DNA from: Sphingobacterium hungaricum
Lineage (GTDB): Bacteria > Bacteroidota > Bacteroidia > Sphingobacteriales > Sphingobacteriaceae
Length of the DNA stretch: 64,000 nt
Direction of reading: 5' to 3'
Assembly: GCF_015210005.1 (NCBI RefSeq)
Contig: NZ_MU158698.1
Coordinates: forward strand, 2,775,273-2,839,272
Below, in pieces: positions 8,356-17,014 of the stretch. The notes beneath the pieces are model-generated. The model saw only the letters and a list, made by a program, of their open reading frames with translations, ran no database searches and was not told the origin of the DNA. Both the position numbers and the translations under genes were made by a program. Within the stretch, counting starts at the first letter, position 1, and each line of letters opens with the position of its first letter.

Positions 8356-10431
8356 CTAACTCGCTTCGTCTTTCACTTTTGATTTTAAGAAATGGTACAG
8401 CTCGATTTGGGAACGGCATTTTTCGTCACCGTTCTTCACATAATTGTTTTCCAGTTCATTATCTAAAATTCGCGCTTTTACATTGTCTTTCAACTGGATA
8501 TGGAGCATTTCCAATAATTCAGATTTTATTTTTTTATTTGTGATCGCAACAGCCGCTTCAATTCGGTAATCCAAATTCCGAGTCATCCAATCTGCAGAAG
8601 AAATATACATCAATTCCTTGCCAGAGGCGTAAAAGTAAAATACGCGAGCATGCTCTAAGTATTCATCAACAATACTGATGGCATTGATCGGTTCGATGAA
8701 TTTCTTTTGATTTGTTGCGCAATAGATGCTTCGGACAATCATGTCAATCTTGACACCAGCTTCGGCGGCTTCATAAATCTTTTTGATCAGCGTTCGGTCG
8801 CTAAATGAATTGACTTTGATAATAATTCTTGCGGGCTTTCCAGCCAATGCTTCTGCAATTTCATAATCGATATGATCGAGCAAAGCCAATCGCATATCTG
8901 TTGGACAGACCATTAAGGTGTTGCAATTGCGCAATGAAATCGATAAATCCAGTTTTGGAGTTTGTAATGCCCTAAAAATTTTATTGATGTCTGCCATAAC
9001 TGAGCGATTACTTGTCATTAAACAATAATCGCCATACAATTTAGCTGTCTTTTCGTTCATATTTCCGGTGCTGACAAAACCGTATTGTACAGTTTTATTG
9101 GCAACTCGTTTTTTGATAATACAAAGCTTGGCATGTACTTTTTTATTTGGTATTCCAATCAATACTTTGACGCCTTCCATCTCGAAACGGTCTTTCCATT
9201 CCAGATTCTGTTCTTCATCAAAACGAGCTCTTAATTCGAGCATCACGGTTACATCTTTTCCATTGCGAACGGCATTGACCAACGCATTCGCAATCTTCGA
9301 GTTCGAAGCCAGCCTATAAGCCGTGAGTTGAATCGACTTCACGTCGGGGTCCATTGCCGCTTCGCGCAATAAATCGATTACGGGATGAAAGTTATGATAA
9401 GGAAAAGAGAGAAGCACATCCTTTTTAATAATGACATCCGTTACGCGCTGTTTGCCATCAAATTCAGGATGGTAAAAGGAAGTCCGTTCGATGGTTTGTT
9501 TATAGAGCTTGAATACATTTGGGAAATCCATAAAATGCCTAAAATTGTGGATTTTTTGCCCCGGGATTATGCTGTCTTTTTTGGAAAGGTTTAATTTTTT
9601 AATCAGAAATTCCAATAATTTATCGTCCATTTCCTGATCGAATACAAATCGAGTGGTTTTGCCTTTTCTGCGGTTTTTAATTCCCTTTTCAATCTTTTCG
9701 ACTAACGACGTATTGATGTCATTGTCCAAATCGAATTCTGCATCCTTTGTAATTTTGAATGAATTGGCTTTGAATTCATTAAATCCAAAGTAAGAAAAGA
9801 TGTAAGGCAGATTGAATTTAATCACATCTTCCAATAAGATAACATGCTTTTCACCTTTAGGAGAAGGTAAAATAACAAACCTGCTCGATTGGTTTGTAGG
9901 AACTTCTATGATGGCAAATTTAGTTTCATATTGCCATTTTTTCTTGCGCATCGCAATGCCTAAATACAGACTTTTGTCGCGCAGATAAGGCATTGGCTTA
10001 TTGTCTACCAACAGCAATGGAATCACGCTGGATTCGACTTCATCTTCATAATAGGTTTGCACAAATTGCTGTTGCTGTTCGCTTAGCTCTTCAGCAGTTT
10101 TAATGAAGACCTTTTGTTTGGCCATTTCCTTTTGGACCTGAAGCCATGTTTTATCAAACTTCTTTTGTTGCTTGATCACAAGCTCATTGATTTCATCCAA
10201 AATCAACTGTGGACTTTCGAAAAAGATATCTTTGGCTTCTTTTTCATTGACTTCCAAAGCTCGTTTTAAACCTGCGACGCGAACTCTAAAAAATTCATCT
10301 AAATTATTGGAAAATATACCCAAAAACTTAATGCGCATTGGCAAAGGAACATTATCGTCTGCAGCCTCCTGCAAGACACGTCCATTAAAACTCAGCCAAC
10401 TAATATCTCTAGGAATAAATTTTTTAGTCAT
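8356..10431 (-). CDS. ppk1: Polyphosphate kinase 1
   Basis: A 691-residue PPK1 that polymerises ATP gamma-phosphate into polyphosphate. The N-terminal domain begins IPRDISWLSFNGRVLQEA, the family hallmark, and includes NNLDEFFRVRVAG. The phospholipase-D-like halves carry the two expected catalytic histidines, His433 in VHAKLCIIKK and His594 in LEHARVFYF, and the C-terminus has MTRNLDYRIEAAVAI. The length fits the family. A good Bacteroidota promoter box lies just upstream. A PPK2 gene is also present in the window, at 53.3 kb, so both polyphosphate enzyme classes occur. Confidence 0.96.
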   Translation of the reverse strand: MTKKFIPRDISWLSFNGRVLQEAADDNVPLPMRIKFLGIFSNNLDEFFRVRVAGLKRALEVNEKEAKDIFFESPQLILDEINELVIKQQKKFDKTWLQVQKEMAKQKVFIKTAEELSEQQQQFVQTYYEDEVESSVIPLLLVDNKPMPYLRDKSLYLGIAMRKKKWQYETKFAIIEVPTNQSSRFVILPSPKGEKHVILLEDVIKFNLPYIFSYFGFNEFKANSFKITKDAEFDLDNDINTSLVEKIEKGIKNRRKGKTTRFVFDQEMDDKLLEFLIKKLNLSKKDSIIPGQKIHNFRHFMDFPNVFKLYKQTIERTSFYHPEFDGKQRVTDVIIKKDVLLSFPYHNFHPVIDLLREAAMDPDVKSIQLTAYRLASNSKIANALVNAVRNGKDVTVMLELRARFDEEQNLEWKDRFEMEGVKVLIGIPNKKVHAKLCIIKKRVANKTVQYGFVSTGNMNEKTAKLYGDYCLMTSNRSVMADINKIFRALQTPKLDLSISLRNCNTLMVCPTDMRLALLDHIDYEIAEALAGKPARIIIKVNSFSDRTLIKKIYEAAEAGVKIDMIVRSIYCATNQKKFIEPINAISIVDEYLEHARVFYFYASGKELMYISSADWMTRNLDYRIEAAVAITNKKIKSELLEMLHIQLKDNVKARILDNELENNYVKNGDEKCRSQIELYHFLKSKVKDEAS

Positions 10432-10450
10432 TGGAAATTGAAAATTTTAC

Positions 10451-10458
10451 CAAAAATA
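10451..10458 (-). promoter_or_regulatory. Promoter -7 box for ppk1
   Basis: Read on the minus strand this is TATTTTTG, an exact match to the Bacteroidota consensus TAnnTTTG. It ends 20 bp upstream of the ppk1 start, so a short leader of about 13-16 nt is expected. No clear -33 TTG was found at the usual distance. Confidence 0.55.
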
Positions 10459-10503
10459 GCCTTACAATGTAAACTCTGTGTTAAGAAATGGTTTTATAAA
10501 GTC

Positions 10504-10540
10504 AATAACTAAGATTGCATGTCTCGCAATCTTAGTTATT
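10504..10540 (-). terminator. Hairpin terminator overlapping the end of the small membrane-protein gene
   Basis: A perfect 15-bp inverted repeat (10504-10518 and 10526-10540) with a 7-nt loop. The stop codon of the minus-strand gene (10532-10534) lies inside the upstream arm. No strong T run follows. It separates this gene from the downstream ppk1 promoter. Confidence 0.65.
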
Positions 10541-10912
10541 TGCACCTCGTCTTTTGATGATGCTTATTGCATCGTATTGATTTAAATCATAATGTGGGGC
10601 TTCCAATTGCAATTCCGTCGCATAAGGCTTATTCTTATCGAAGAAATAAATTGTCGTGCTGCTACCGTAATCATTTGTCGGAAATAAATCTGCGCAAGCA
10701 TCATATCTTGCGTTGGCAATATCACCAACCGTCACGGCATAAATGCGGACGATTCCACCTTTATTTTGTTCATTCCGAACAAATGCGACTTCTTCAAAAT
10801 CCCCCGGAACAGAACTAATTGATTTTTGCGTGAATGCATCAATAGTAAAATAACCAATCAATAAAATCAATGGAATCGCAATCCACCAAAAACGTTTGTT
10901 TTTTTTCTGCAT
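10532..10912 (-). CDS. Small single-pass membrane protein of unknown function
   Basis: A 126-residue protein starting MQKKNKRFWWIAIPLIL, with one transmembrane segment (about residues 7-24) and a soluble C-terminal domain of about 100 residues that should face the periplasm. No known domain was recognised. The ATG at 10912 is chosen because it overlaps the stop of the DJ-1 gene by one base (TAATG), a translational-coupling arrangement; a longer frame to 10978 would start inside that gene. The coupling suggests a shared role with the DJ-1 family protein, but none is known. Confidence 0.65.
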   Translation of the reverse strand: MQKKNKRFWWIAIPLILLIGYFTIDAFTQKSISSVPGDFEEVAFVRNEQNKGGIVRIYAVTVGDIANARYDACADLFPTNDYGSSTTIYFFDKNKPYATELQLEAPHYDLNQYDAISIIKRRGANN

Positions 10913-11490
10913 TATAGCGTAATCTGAATGCCTAATAATTTGTAAAATTCTTTTAAAATCGCTTGGTGTCCTGGCCAAGCAGGGGAAGTTACTAAATTAC
11001 CATCAACAACCGCTTGGTCTGCAGGAATATTTTTCCATGTGCCTCCCGCCAATTCGATGTCAGGTCCAACAGCAACATAAGCAGTCAGTGTTCTACCTTC
11101 GAGTACGCGAGCCGTGGTCAGCACCTGAATACCATGGCAAATCGCAGCTACGGGCTTGTTTTTCTGGAAAAAGTGTTTTGTGATATCGATGACCTGCTTG
11201 TTGAGACGAATGTATTCCGCAGAACGTCCGCCAGCGATGTATAAACCATCATAATCTTCGGGATTGACGGAGTCAAAATCCTTATTGATTGCAAAATTGT
11301 GACCGCGAAGTTCTTTGTAGGTTTGGTCGCCTGTAAAATCATGAACAGCTGTAGGCACTACATCGCCACTTTTTCTGTCTGGAGCAATCGCATCTACTTC
11401 GATGCCTATCGCACCCATCGCTTGAAACGGAACCATTGCTTCATAATCTTCTACGTAATCTCCAACAATTAATAATACTTTCTTTGCCAT
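10912..11490 (-). CDS. DJ-1/PfpI family protein
   Basis: A 192-residue protein of the DJ-1/PfpI fold. The nucleophile elbow is Cys118-His119 in VAAICHGIQVL and the conserved acidic residue is Glu14 in GDYVEDYEAMVPFQA, matching the PfpI-type class I glutamine-amidotransferase-like subgroup. Members act as deglycases, proteases or redox-stress proteins, so the precise reaction is open. It is first in a two-gene operon with the small membrane protein. Confidence 0.88.
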   Translation of the reverse strand: MAKKVLLIVGDYVEDYEAMVPFQAMGAIGIEVDAIAPDRKSGDVVPTAVHDFTGDQTYKELRGHNFAINKDFDSVNPEDYDGLYIAGGRSAEYIRLNKQVIDITKHFFQKNKPVAAICHGIQVLTTARVLEGRTLTAYVAVGPDIELAGGTWKNIPADQAVVDGNLVTSPAWPGHQAILKEFYKLLGIQITL

Positions 11491-11774
11491 GTCTAATTTT
11501 ATTAAGTTATAATTTAATAACGATTATCCTGAATACATGTTTTGCAACAGCGTATATTTTTCTAAAAATAAATATAGCTGTCTCCATAATGCATTCCGAC
11601 AGGAGAGTTTCGGCTTTAATGAAAAGAATATTTGCTTTCTGCTGTAGCGGAATGATTGGACATTTCGTTTATGCTGATGTACATGGATATAACAGTTTGT
11701 AAAGGGGAGACGCTGTACTTTTTCAATAGTTAAATAAAAATAATTAACTTGTTAAACGAACAGTTGTCTGCGAA

Positions 11775-12383
11775 GTGAGAATCATTCATAAATATGTAAA
11801 GAGTAAGGAACCATTGACTTTGAGAGAGGCTTTGGATGCTTGCGTTGTGAATAATTCTGAACGGGGCAAAGCCTACATTTATAAGCGATATTATGGTTAT
11901 CTGATGGCAATTACATTGCGTTATGTGAAGCATGAAATGGAAGCTGAAGAAATAACAAACGAAAGTTTTGTTAAGGTTTTTAGAAAATTGGAAGCATTCA
12001 GCCAGCACGAGGAGGATGCTGTCTTAGAAAAAACATTCAAATCCTGGATGGCAAGAATCGCTGTCAATACCTCGATCGACGTGTTACGGGTTCGCAAAAA
12101 CAACACAATGCTGGAAGATGTCAGTGAACAAGTTCTTTTGCAACATGCCACGGTGGATTCTTCAAAAATGGAAGTTCAGGATATTCTGAACCTATTGCAC
12201 CAACTTCCAGATTTGCAAAAATCCATTTTCAATTTATATGAAATTGAAGGCTATTCGCATGATGAGATCGGTGAGATGCTGAGTATTCCGGAAAGTACAT
12301 CAAGGACATACCTAACCCGAGCTAAACAAAAGCTAAGGAAGTTATATACAGAACAATTTATTACGCATAATTTAAATTTTTAA
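11775..12383 (+). CDS. ECF-type RNA polymerase sigma factor
   Basis: A 202-residue sigma-70 family protein lacking regions 1 and 3. Region 2 covers about residues 30-105 (YIYKRYYGYLMAITLRYV, EEITNESFVKVFRKL), and region 4 carries a helix-turn-helix near LPDLQKSIFNLYEIEGYSHDEIGEMLSIPESTSRTY. The apparent start is GTG at 11775 and no in-frame ATG lies upstream. A membrane-anchored beta-barrel protein follows after 13 bp and is probably its regulator, so the pair forms a signalling unit at the cell envelope. Confidence 0.88.
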   Translation: MRIIHKYVKSKEPLTLREALDACVVNNSERGKAYIYKRYYGYLMAITLRYVKHEMEAEEITNESFVKVFRKLEAFSQHEEDAVLEKTFKSWMARIAVNTSIDVLRVRKNNTMLEDVSEQVLLQHATVDSSKMEVQDILNLLHQLPDLQKSIFNLYEIEGYSHDEIGEMLSIPESTSRTYLTRAKQKLRKLYTEQFITHNLNF

Positions 12384-12396
12384 TCTCGGTCATCTG

Positions 12397-13731
12397 ATGG
12401 AAGATAAAAATAAAAGAGATAGTATAGATGAAATGATCGATTTGCTGAAAGCAGCAGACGAGGTTCCCTATCGCGAAGGCGCTTGGGAAAAGTTTCAGAA
12501 GACCTATCCAACAGCTAAAAAGAATCACTCACTTGCCTACTGGTCTGCTGTAGCGGCTTTGCTATTGCTTTTCGGTTTGGGCTATGTTTATCAAAAAAAT
12601 AGACTGCCACAAGAAACTAATTTGATCACGCAAACGCAAACAGATAGTGAAAATGAAGTAAATCCAAATGTTGAAAATAATGTTGCTGTCACACCCGAAT
12701 CTAATCAACTGAGTCCTATGACTGCTGCTGATGAAACAGAGCATATATCAAGCTTGGAATCGAGTCCGTCTAGACCAGCAACAGTAAATAATCAGTTGAT
12801 TCCTTTAGAAAGAGAAGAATTTTCAGCATTGGCATTGAACACTAAACCAACTTATACCTTGAATTTGGCTGATCAAGGGTACTATCGCACAACTGTGTCG
12901 CGTAAAAATCAAGATATTGCACTAAAATCGGATGTAGTGACTCCTGAGCATTTGGCGCATAACAACTTTATGACGCAAGTCGAATTTAATGAGGTAGACA
13001 ATCGTCCAACGACAAAGAAATTTATGCTATCCAATCGATTTGAGTTAGGAGCTTTTGTTTCTCCAGCGTCAACAGAAAATAGGGTTAAAGTTGGAGGTGG
13101 TTTAATCGTCGCTTATAATTTGTCCAATAAATTGAGTTTTCGGACGGGTATTGCCTACAACGAATACGAAGTTGGTATTCTTCAAGATCCTACACAATCG
13201 TCAAGTACAGAAATTGTTCCTGCAAGCAATGTTCAAGGGCGTTCTTCATCGTATAGTTTGGTAGGCACGAATAATGCAGTAGCGGCATCGAGTTACGTTG
13301 TGTTGCCCAATGTAAGTGCTATTACAGGAAAAGTCCAATCCTTGGATATTCCATTTGAATTGACGTATAAAGTGGCGAAGAATTTCTATGCAACAGGCGG
13401 AGTATCTTATGCGCCTATTTTGAACCAACAGCGTTATGCTCATTACATCGATAATGTAAACACAACCACGTTTACTGATGGCCTTCCAACCAATCAAGCT
13501 GAAGTTGAATCGGCTGTTAAAGCGGTCACTAAAACGACAGAATCGAGCGAAGAAAACGTGAGCACGAATGGCTTTGGTGGATTTGTTAACTTCTCTGTAG
13601 GCCGTAAAGTTGGATTGAACAAGAAGTTTTCGGTCTCTGTGGAACCTTTCGTAAAATTACCTGTCGGAAATTTCCGGTCTCCTGAAATGAATTATACAAA
13701 TGGGGGAATAAAAATAATCACTAATTTCTAG
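12397..13731 (+). CDS. Membrane-anchored protein with C-terminal beta-barrel; likely anti-sigma partner
   Basis: A 444-residue protein with an unusual layout. Residues 1-45 are a charged cytoplasmic-type head (MIDLLKAADEVPYREGAWEKF), 47-65 are one transmembrane helix, about 70-200 a low-complexity linker, and about 210-444 an outer-membrane beta-barrel-like domain (SNRFELGAFVSP..., GGLIVAYNLSNKLSFRTGIAY, ...PVGNFRSPEMNYTNGG). Its place directly behind an ECF sigma factor suggests the head binds the sigma factor. There is no cleavable signal peptide, so it is unclear how the barrel-like part could sit in the outer membrane. Comparable proteins occur in Sphingobacteriaceae; the anti-sigma role is inferred. 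Confidence 0.7.
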   Translation: MEDKNKRDSIDEMIDLLKAADEVPYREGAWEKFQKTYPTAKKNHSLAYWSAVAALLLLFGLGYVYQKNRLPQETNLITQTQTDSENEVNPNVENNVAVTPESNQLSPMTAADETEHISSLESSPSRPATVNNQLIPLEREEFSALALNTKPTYTLNLADQGYYRTTVSRKNQDIALKSDVVTPEHLAHNNFMTQVEFNEVDNRPTTKKFMLSNRFELGAFVSPASTENRVKVGGGLIVAYNLSNKLSFRTGIAYNEYEVGILQDPTQSSSTEIVPASNVQGRSSSYSLVGTNNAVAASSYVVLPNVSAITGKVQSLDIPFELTYKVAKNFYATGGVSYAPILNQQRYAHYIDNVNTTTFTDGLPTNQAEVESAVKAVTKTTESSEENVSTNGFGGFVNFSVGRKVGLNKKFSVSVEPFVKLPVGNFRSPEMNYTNGGIKIITNF

Positions 13732-13746
13732 CCGAAATTAGTGATT
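13716..13746 (+). terminator. Hairpin with the stop codon in its loop
   Basis: A perfect 13-bp inverted repeat (13716-13728 and 13734-13746) with a 5-nt loop that contains the TAG stop (13729-13731) of the beta-barrel gene. The last codons of the gene thus form the left arm. No T run follows. It also faces the end of the convergent HAD gene. Confidence 0.65.
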
Positions 13747-13781
13747 AGTATATGCTGTTAAGCGAAAGTTTTGTTTGCGTT

Positions 13782-14393
13782 TTATAGCTGATCAATACGA
13801 ACCCAAGACATTCCTGCGCTGATCGCGCCTTGAACCCCAGGATCTCCATCTTCGAACACTATACATTGTTCAGGTTTCAATCCCAAATGCGCTGCTGCGA
13901 GCAAGAAGGGTTGAGCTGAGGGTTTTCCTTCGGGAGTATCGCCCGCACAAACCATCGTTTCGTATCTTCCTTTAACGTCGATTACTTCCAAAGTGATGGA
14001 TAGCGTCGAGCGTGTTCCGCCAGATACAACCGCGATCCGCTTTTTATCTTGATTCTCTTTTAAATGGTTGACAACAAAGTCAATGGGTTGAGTTGATTGA
14101 ATAAAACGTTCAATAAAGATTGCTGACTTACGTTTTGCGAAAACCTCGAAATCAAATGTTTTGTTATACCGTTCAGCGATTTCTTTTGCTACCGCAATGG
14201 TTGGCCATCCTGCAGTTTCATCGATTAGATCGGTGTCCAATTCAATGCCATATTCAGCTGCAGTAGCAGCATATGCGGCTTTGTGAGAATGCATATTGTC
14301 TGCCAAAGTTCCATCGACATCATATAACAAACCTTCAAATCCTTCGGATAGTTCCTGTAACTTATTAAATTTTAGTGTTGATTCTGGACTCAT
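13782..14393 (-). CDS. HAD-superfamily phosphatase / beta-phosphoglucomutase-like
   Basis: A 203-residue HAD hydrolase. Motif I is YDVDGTLADNM with the nucleophile and acid Asp pair, motif II is AVVSGG, the conserved Lys lies in EGKPSAQP, and motif IV is VFEDGDPGVQGAISAGM. A helical cap follows motif I. It resembles the fructose-1-phosphate/6-phosphogluconate phosphatase (YqaB-like) branch; the substrate cannot be read from sequence. It lies 27 bp behind proline dehydrogenase on the same strand. Confidence 0.85.
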   Translation of the reverse strand: MSPESTLKFNKLQELSEGFEGLLYDVDGTLADNMHSHKAAYAATAAEYGIELDTDLIDETAGWPTIAVAKEIAERYNKTFDFEVFAKRKSAIFIERFIQSTQPIDFVVNHLKENQDKKRIAVVSGGTRSTLSITLEVIDVKGRYETMVCAGDTPEGKPSAQPFLLAAAHLGLKPEQCIVFEDGDPGVQGAISAGMSWVRIDQL

Positions 14394-14420
14394 GCTTTTT
14401 TGTTAGGCAAAGAAGGGGTT

Positions 14421-15617
14421 TTATTTCTTTGCGGCTTTTCTTCGTTTTTTCTCTTTGATGATTAGTCCCAGTTCACGTCCGGTCTGTCCACCTACAGATG
14501 TATTTTCTTGAGCTCTTCTGAACAAGTAAGGCATCACAGCTTTCACGGGTCCATAAGGCATGTATTTCCCTACATTGTATCCAGCGGCAGCTAAATTGAA
14601 ACTCAAATTATCTGACATGCCCAATAATTGCGCAAAGAAAATATTCTTGTTCTCAGGGCTGATTTGACGTTTTTGCATTTCATGAACAAGCAAATTGCTG
14701 CTCTCTTCGTTATGCGTTCCCGCCATAAACCCAATTTTATCTGCGTGATCTAAACAGAACCGAATGGAATCATCATATTCTTTATCTGTCGCTTCTTTTG
14801 TCGGATTGATTGGAGAAGGATAACCCATTTCTTTCGCGCGTTCGCGCTCAATCTCCATGTATGCGCCGCGAACGATTTTCGCACCAATATGAAATCCCTG
14901 TAATTCTGCGAATGCGAAATCAGCTTTTAACGAAGCTAATTTATCATGACGGTACAGTTGGTAGGTGTTATAAACCAATGGTTTTTCTTTGTTGTACTTC
15001 TGCATCATATCGCGAGCTATATCGTCGATTGAGTCTTGAACCCAAGAATGTTCTGCATCGATAAGCACGCGTATATCAGCTTCGTAGCTAGCTTTACATA
15101 TAGCGTCAATTCTTGTCAATACCCGGTCGAATTCTGCTTGTTCGTCCGAAGTCAAAGGCTTGTCTTCGTTTACTTTTGTGAATAAATCGAAACGTCCTAA
15201 CCCGGTTGGCTTAAATACCGAAAAAGAAATATGCGGATTTGTTTTGGCGAAATCAATTGCTCGAAGTAGCTCTTGAAAAGTTTCATCGAAACTTTGTTCT
15301 GTTTCTTCGCCCTCCACGGAATAATCCAAAATCGTAGTCACATTTCCTACCGCAAGCTCGTCAATTGATTTGCGGCAATCTTCGATGCTTTCGCCTCCAC
15401 AGAATTGTTTGTAGATCGTGTTTTTAATAATTCCCTGAATTGGAAGCCCGATATTGAGTGAGAATGTTGTAATTGGCGTGCCGATTTTTATTAAGGCATT
15501 ACTGGCAACCATTTTAAATAACCAATACGCTTTTTCTAAATCCTTGTTGCTTTTGTGTTGAAAAGCGATTTCTGTATTATCGAAATTCACCTGAGTGTTT
15601 TTGTTAGGCACTTCCAT
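14421..15617 (-). CDS. Proline dehydrogenase (monofunctional PutA-type domain)
   Basis: A 398-residue FAD-dependent proline dehydrogenase oxidising proline to pyrroline-5-carboxylate. Hallmarks of the beta/alpha barrel are DYSVEGEE, SVFKPTGLGRF, LIDAEHSW, YNTYQLYRHD, GAKIVRGAYME and the C-terminal YLFRRAQENTSVGGQTGREL with the conserved RRxxEN. The frame is open to 15677, but a perfect TAnnTTTG promoter box lies at 15635-15642, downstream of that upper limit, so ATG 15617 (MEVPNKNTQVNF) is the start. A separate P5C dehydrogenase is not in this window. Confidence 0.93.
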   Translation of the reverse strand: MEVPNKNTQVNFDNTEIAFQHKSNKDLEKAYWLFKMVASNALIKIGTPITTFSLNIGLPIQGIIKNTIYKQFCGGESIEDCRKSIDELAVGNVTTILDYSVEGEETEQSFDETFQELLRAIDFAKTNPHISFSVFKPTGLGRFDLFTKVNEDKPLTSDEQAEFDRVLTRIDAICKASYEADIRVLIDAEHSWVQDSIDDIARDMMQKYNKEKPLVYNTYQLYRHDKLASLKADFAFAELQGFHIGAKIVRGAYMEIERERAKEMGYPSPINPTKEATDKEYDDSIRFCLDHADKIGFMAGTHNEESSNLLVHEMQKRQISPENKNIFFAQLLGMSDNLSFNLAAAGYNVGKYMPYGPVKAVMPYLFRRAQENTSVGGQTGRELGLIIKEKKRRKAAKK

Positions 15618-15634
15618 ATATCTTATTTGCTGCG

Positions 15635-15642
15635 CAAAAGTA
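15635..15642 (-). promoter_or_regulatory. Promoter -7 box for proline dehydrogenase
   Basis: Read on the minus strand this is TACTTTTG, an exact TAnnTTTG match, ending 17 bp upstream of the ATG at 15617. It sets the start of the gene. It is divergent from the S4 protein promoter about 60 bp away. Confidence 0.6.
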
Positions 15643-15696
15643 GATAAATAATTTTTCACTTGAAAAAATGAATGCATGAATTAACAAGAATTAAAG

Positions 15697-15704
15697 TAAT
15701 TTTG
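15697..15704 (+). promoter_or_regulatory. Promoter -7 box touching the S4 protein start
   Basis: TAATTTTG, an exact TAnnTTTG match, ends only 3 bp before the ATG at 15708. If it is active, transcription would begin at or within a few bases of the start codon, giving a leaderless or nearly leaderless message. Confidence 0.45.
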
Positions 15705-15707
15705 GAC

Positions 15708-15914
15708 ATGCAAACGTTTACATTAGAAGGTGAGTACATCCAGTTAATCCAATTGATGAAGGTAATGAATTGGGTAGAACATGGCGGAATGGCTCAACGC
15801 ATGGTTGAGGAAGGCCTTGTTCGCTATAATGGCGAGGTCGATTTCCGCAAAAGACTAAAAGTTCGCCGCGGCGATGTTGTTGATTTCGAAGGCAACTCCG
15901 TCAAAATCGTTTAA
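15708..15914 (+). CDS. S4-domain RNA-binding protein (YbcJ type)
   Basis: A 68-residue protein that is almost entirely an S4 domain: QTFTLEGEYIQLIQLMKVMNWVEHGG, then a GLVRYNGEVDFRKRLKVRRGDVV segment that forms the RNA-binding L shape, ending VDFEGNSVKIV. Small stand-alone S4 proteins of this type are linked to ribosome or RNA metabolism, but the target is not defined. The frame is open 12 codons further up (15672); the conserved domain and promoter position support the ATG at 15708. Confidence 0.85.
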   Translation: MQTFTLEGEYIQLIQLMKVMNWVEHGGMAQRMVEEGLVRYNGEVDFRKRLKVRRGDVVDFEGNSVKIV

Positions 15915-15932
15915 AAAAAAGCATTATCTTTA

Positions 15933-15940
15933 TACCTTTA
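15933..15940 (+). promoter_or_regulatory. Promoter -7-like box for aroB
   Basis: TACCTTTA, one base off TAnnTTTG, lies 9 bp before the aroB ATG at 15950. A leader of at most a few bases would result. Confidence 0.4.
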
Positions 15941-15949
15941 ACACAAACT

Positions 15950-17011
15950 ATGCAAACTTTAGAAAGTTTAGGATATCAAGTCATTTTTGATAACAACTTA
16001 TCAACTTTACCTTCATTTATTTTAGAAAGAAACTATTCCCAAATTTTAGTTTTGGTGGATCGCAATACCAATGACCATTGTTTGCCAAAATTACAAGCTG
16101 CTTTTGGAGACATCACGGACTACGACATTATTGAAGTTGATCCTGGCGAAGAGAACAAGAACATTGATTTTTGTATCGGCGTATGGAAAACCATGCTGGA
16201 TTTTGGCGTCGACCGCAAAGCCTTGATGATCAATCTTGGCGGTGGCGTGGTGACGGATATGGGCGGTTTTGCAGCATCGACTTTTAAGAGAGGCATAGAT
16301 TTTATACATATTCCTACAACTTTATTAGCACAAGTTGACGCTTCCGTTGGCGGAAAGACAGGCATTGACATGGATAATGTCAAAAATATTATTGGGACAT
16401 TTACACAGCCGCAGGCTGTATTTATCAGCAATCAGTTTTTAGAAACTTTAGATGAACGCCAATTGCTTTCCGGCTTCGCCGAAGTAATTAAACACGGCTT
16501 AATCTATGATAAAAACTTATTTGATTACAGCAAGTCCATATTTTTAGATGCTATTCCTAATGATTTAGTAATCCGTTCTGTAAAAATCAAAAATGAAATT
16601 ATTCTTCAAGATCCAACTGAAAAGGGCTTGCGGAAAATTTTGAACTTCGGCCATACAATCGGGCATGCTGTCGAGGGATTTTCGCTATTGCATGATAGCA
16701 ATCCTTTGTTGCATGGTGAAGCAATCGCTATCGGAATGATTTGCGAAGCTTATCTGTCGAACAAGCTAAATAATCTTTCGGACATGGAATTGGAAGAGAT
16801 TGTAGCTACGTTTACCAATCGATATCCTTTCTATGCTATCCATGAACAAGCTGACGCTGAATTATTGGCCTTGATGCGAAACGATAAGAAAAACGAAGGC
16901 AACAAGCTTGGTTTTGCGTTGTTAAATACCATCGGGAAGTGCGATGAACAGTTTTTTGTTGATGAGGAATTAATTGTCGAAAGCTTAAATTATTATCGAA
17001 ATTTAAAGTAA
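15950..17011 (+). CDS. aroB: 3-dehydroquinate synthase
   Basis: A 353-residue AroB, second enzyme of the shikimate pathway, converting DAHP to 3-dehydroquinate with NAD and a metal. The NAD-binding glycine stretch is LGGGVVTDMGGFAAS (about residues 96-110), followed by IPTTLLAQVDASVGGKTGID (121-140) with substrate-binding Lys and Asp, and later the metal ligands around FAEVIKHGLIYD, LNFGHTIGHAVE and LLHGEAIAIGM. The length is typical. ThuA starts 3 bp after its stop, indicating co-transcription. Confidence 0.96.
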   Translation: MQTLESLGYQVIFDNNLSTLPSFILERNYSQILVLVDRNTNDHCLPKLQAAFGDITDYDIIEVDPGEENKNIDFCIGVWKTMLDFGVDRKALMINLGGGVVTDMGGFAASTFKRGIDFIHIPTTLLAQVDASVGGKTGIDMDNVKNIIGTFTQPQAVFISNQFLETLDERQLLSGFAEVIKHGLIYDKNLFDYSKSIFLDAIPNDLVIRSVKIKNEIILQDPTEKGLRKILNFGHTIGHAVEGFSLLHDSNPLLHGEAIAIGMICEAYLSNKLNNLSDMELEEIVATFTNRYPFYAIHEQADAELLALMRNDKKNEGNKLGFALLNTIGKCDEQFFVDEELIVESLNYYRNLK

Positions 17012-17014
17012 ACC

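Noticed and set aside
8356..10431. Presence of both PPK1 and PPK2 in the window as an unusual feature
   Set aside because: Many Bacteroidota carry both; the two genes are 43 kb apart and not linked in an operon.
11619..11702. 27-codon frame with a signal-like start before the sigma factor gene
   Set aside because: It is too short to support, has no family, and the sequence context gives no further sign that it is translated.
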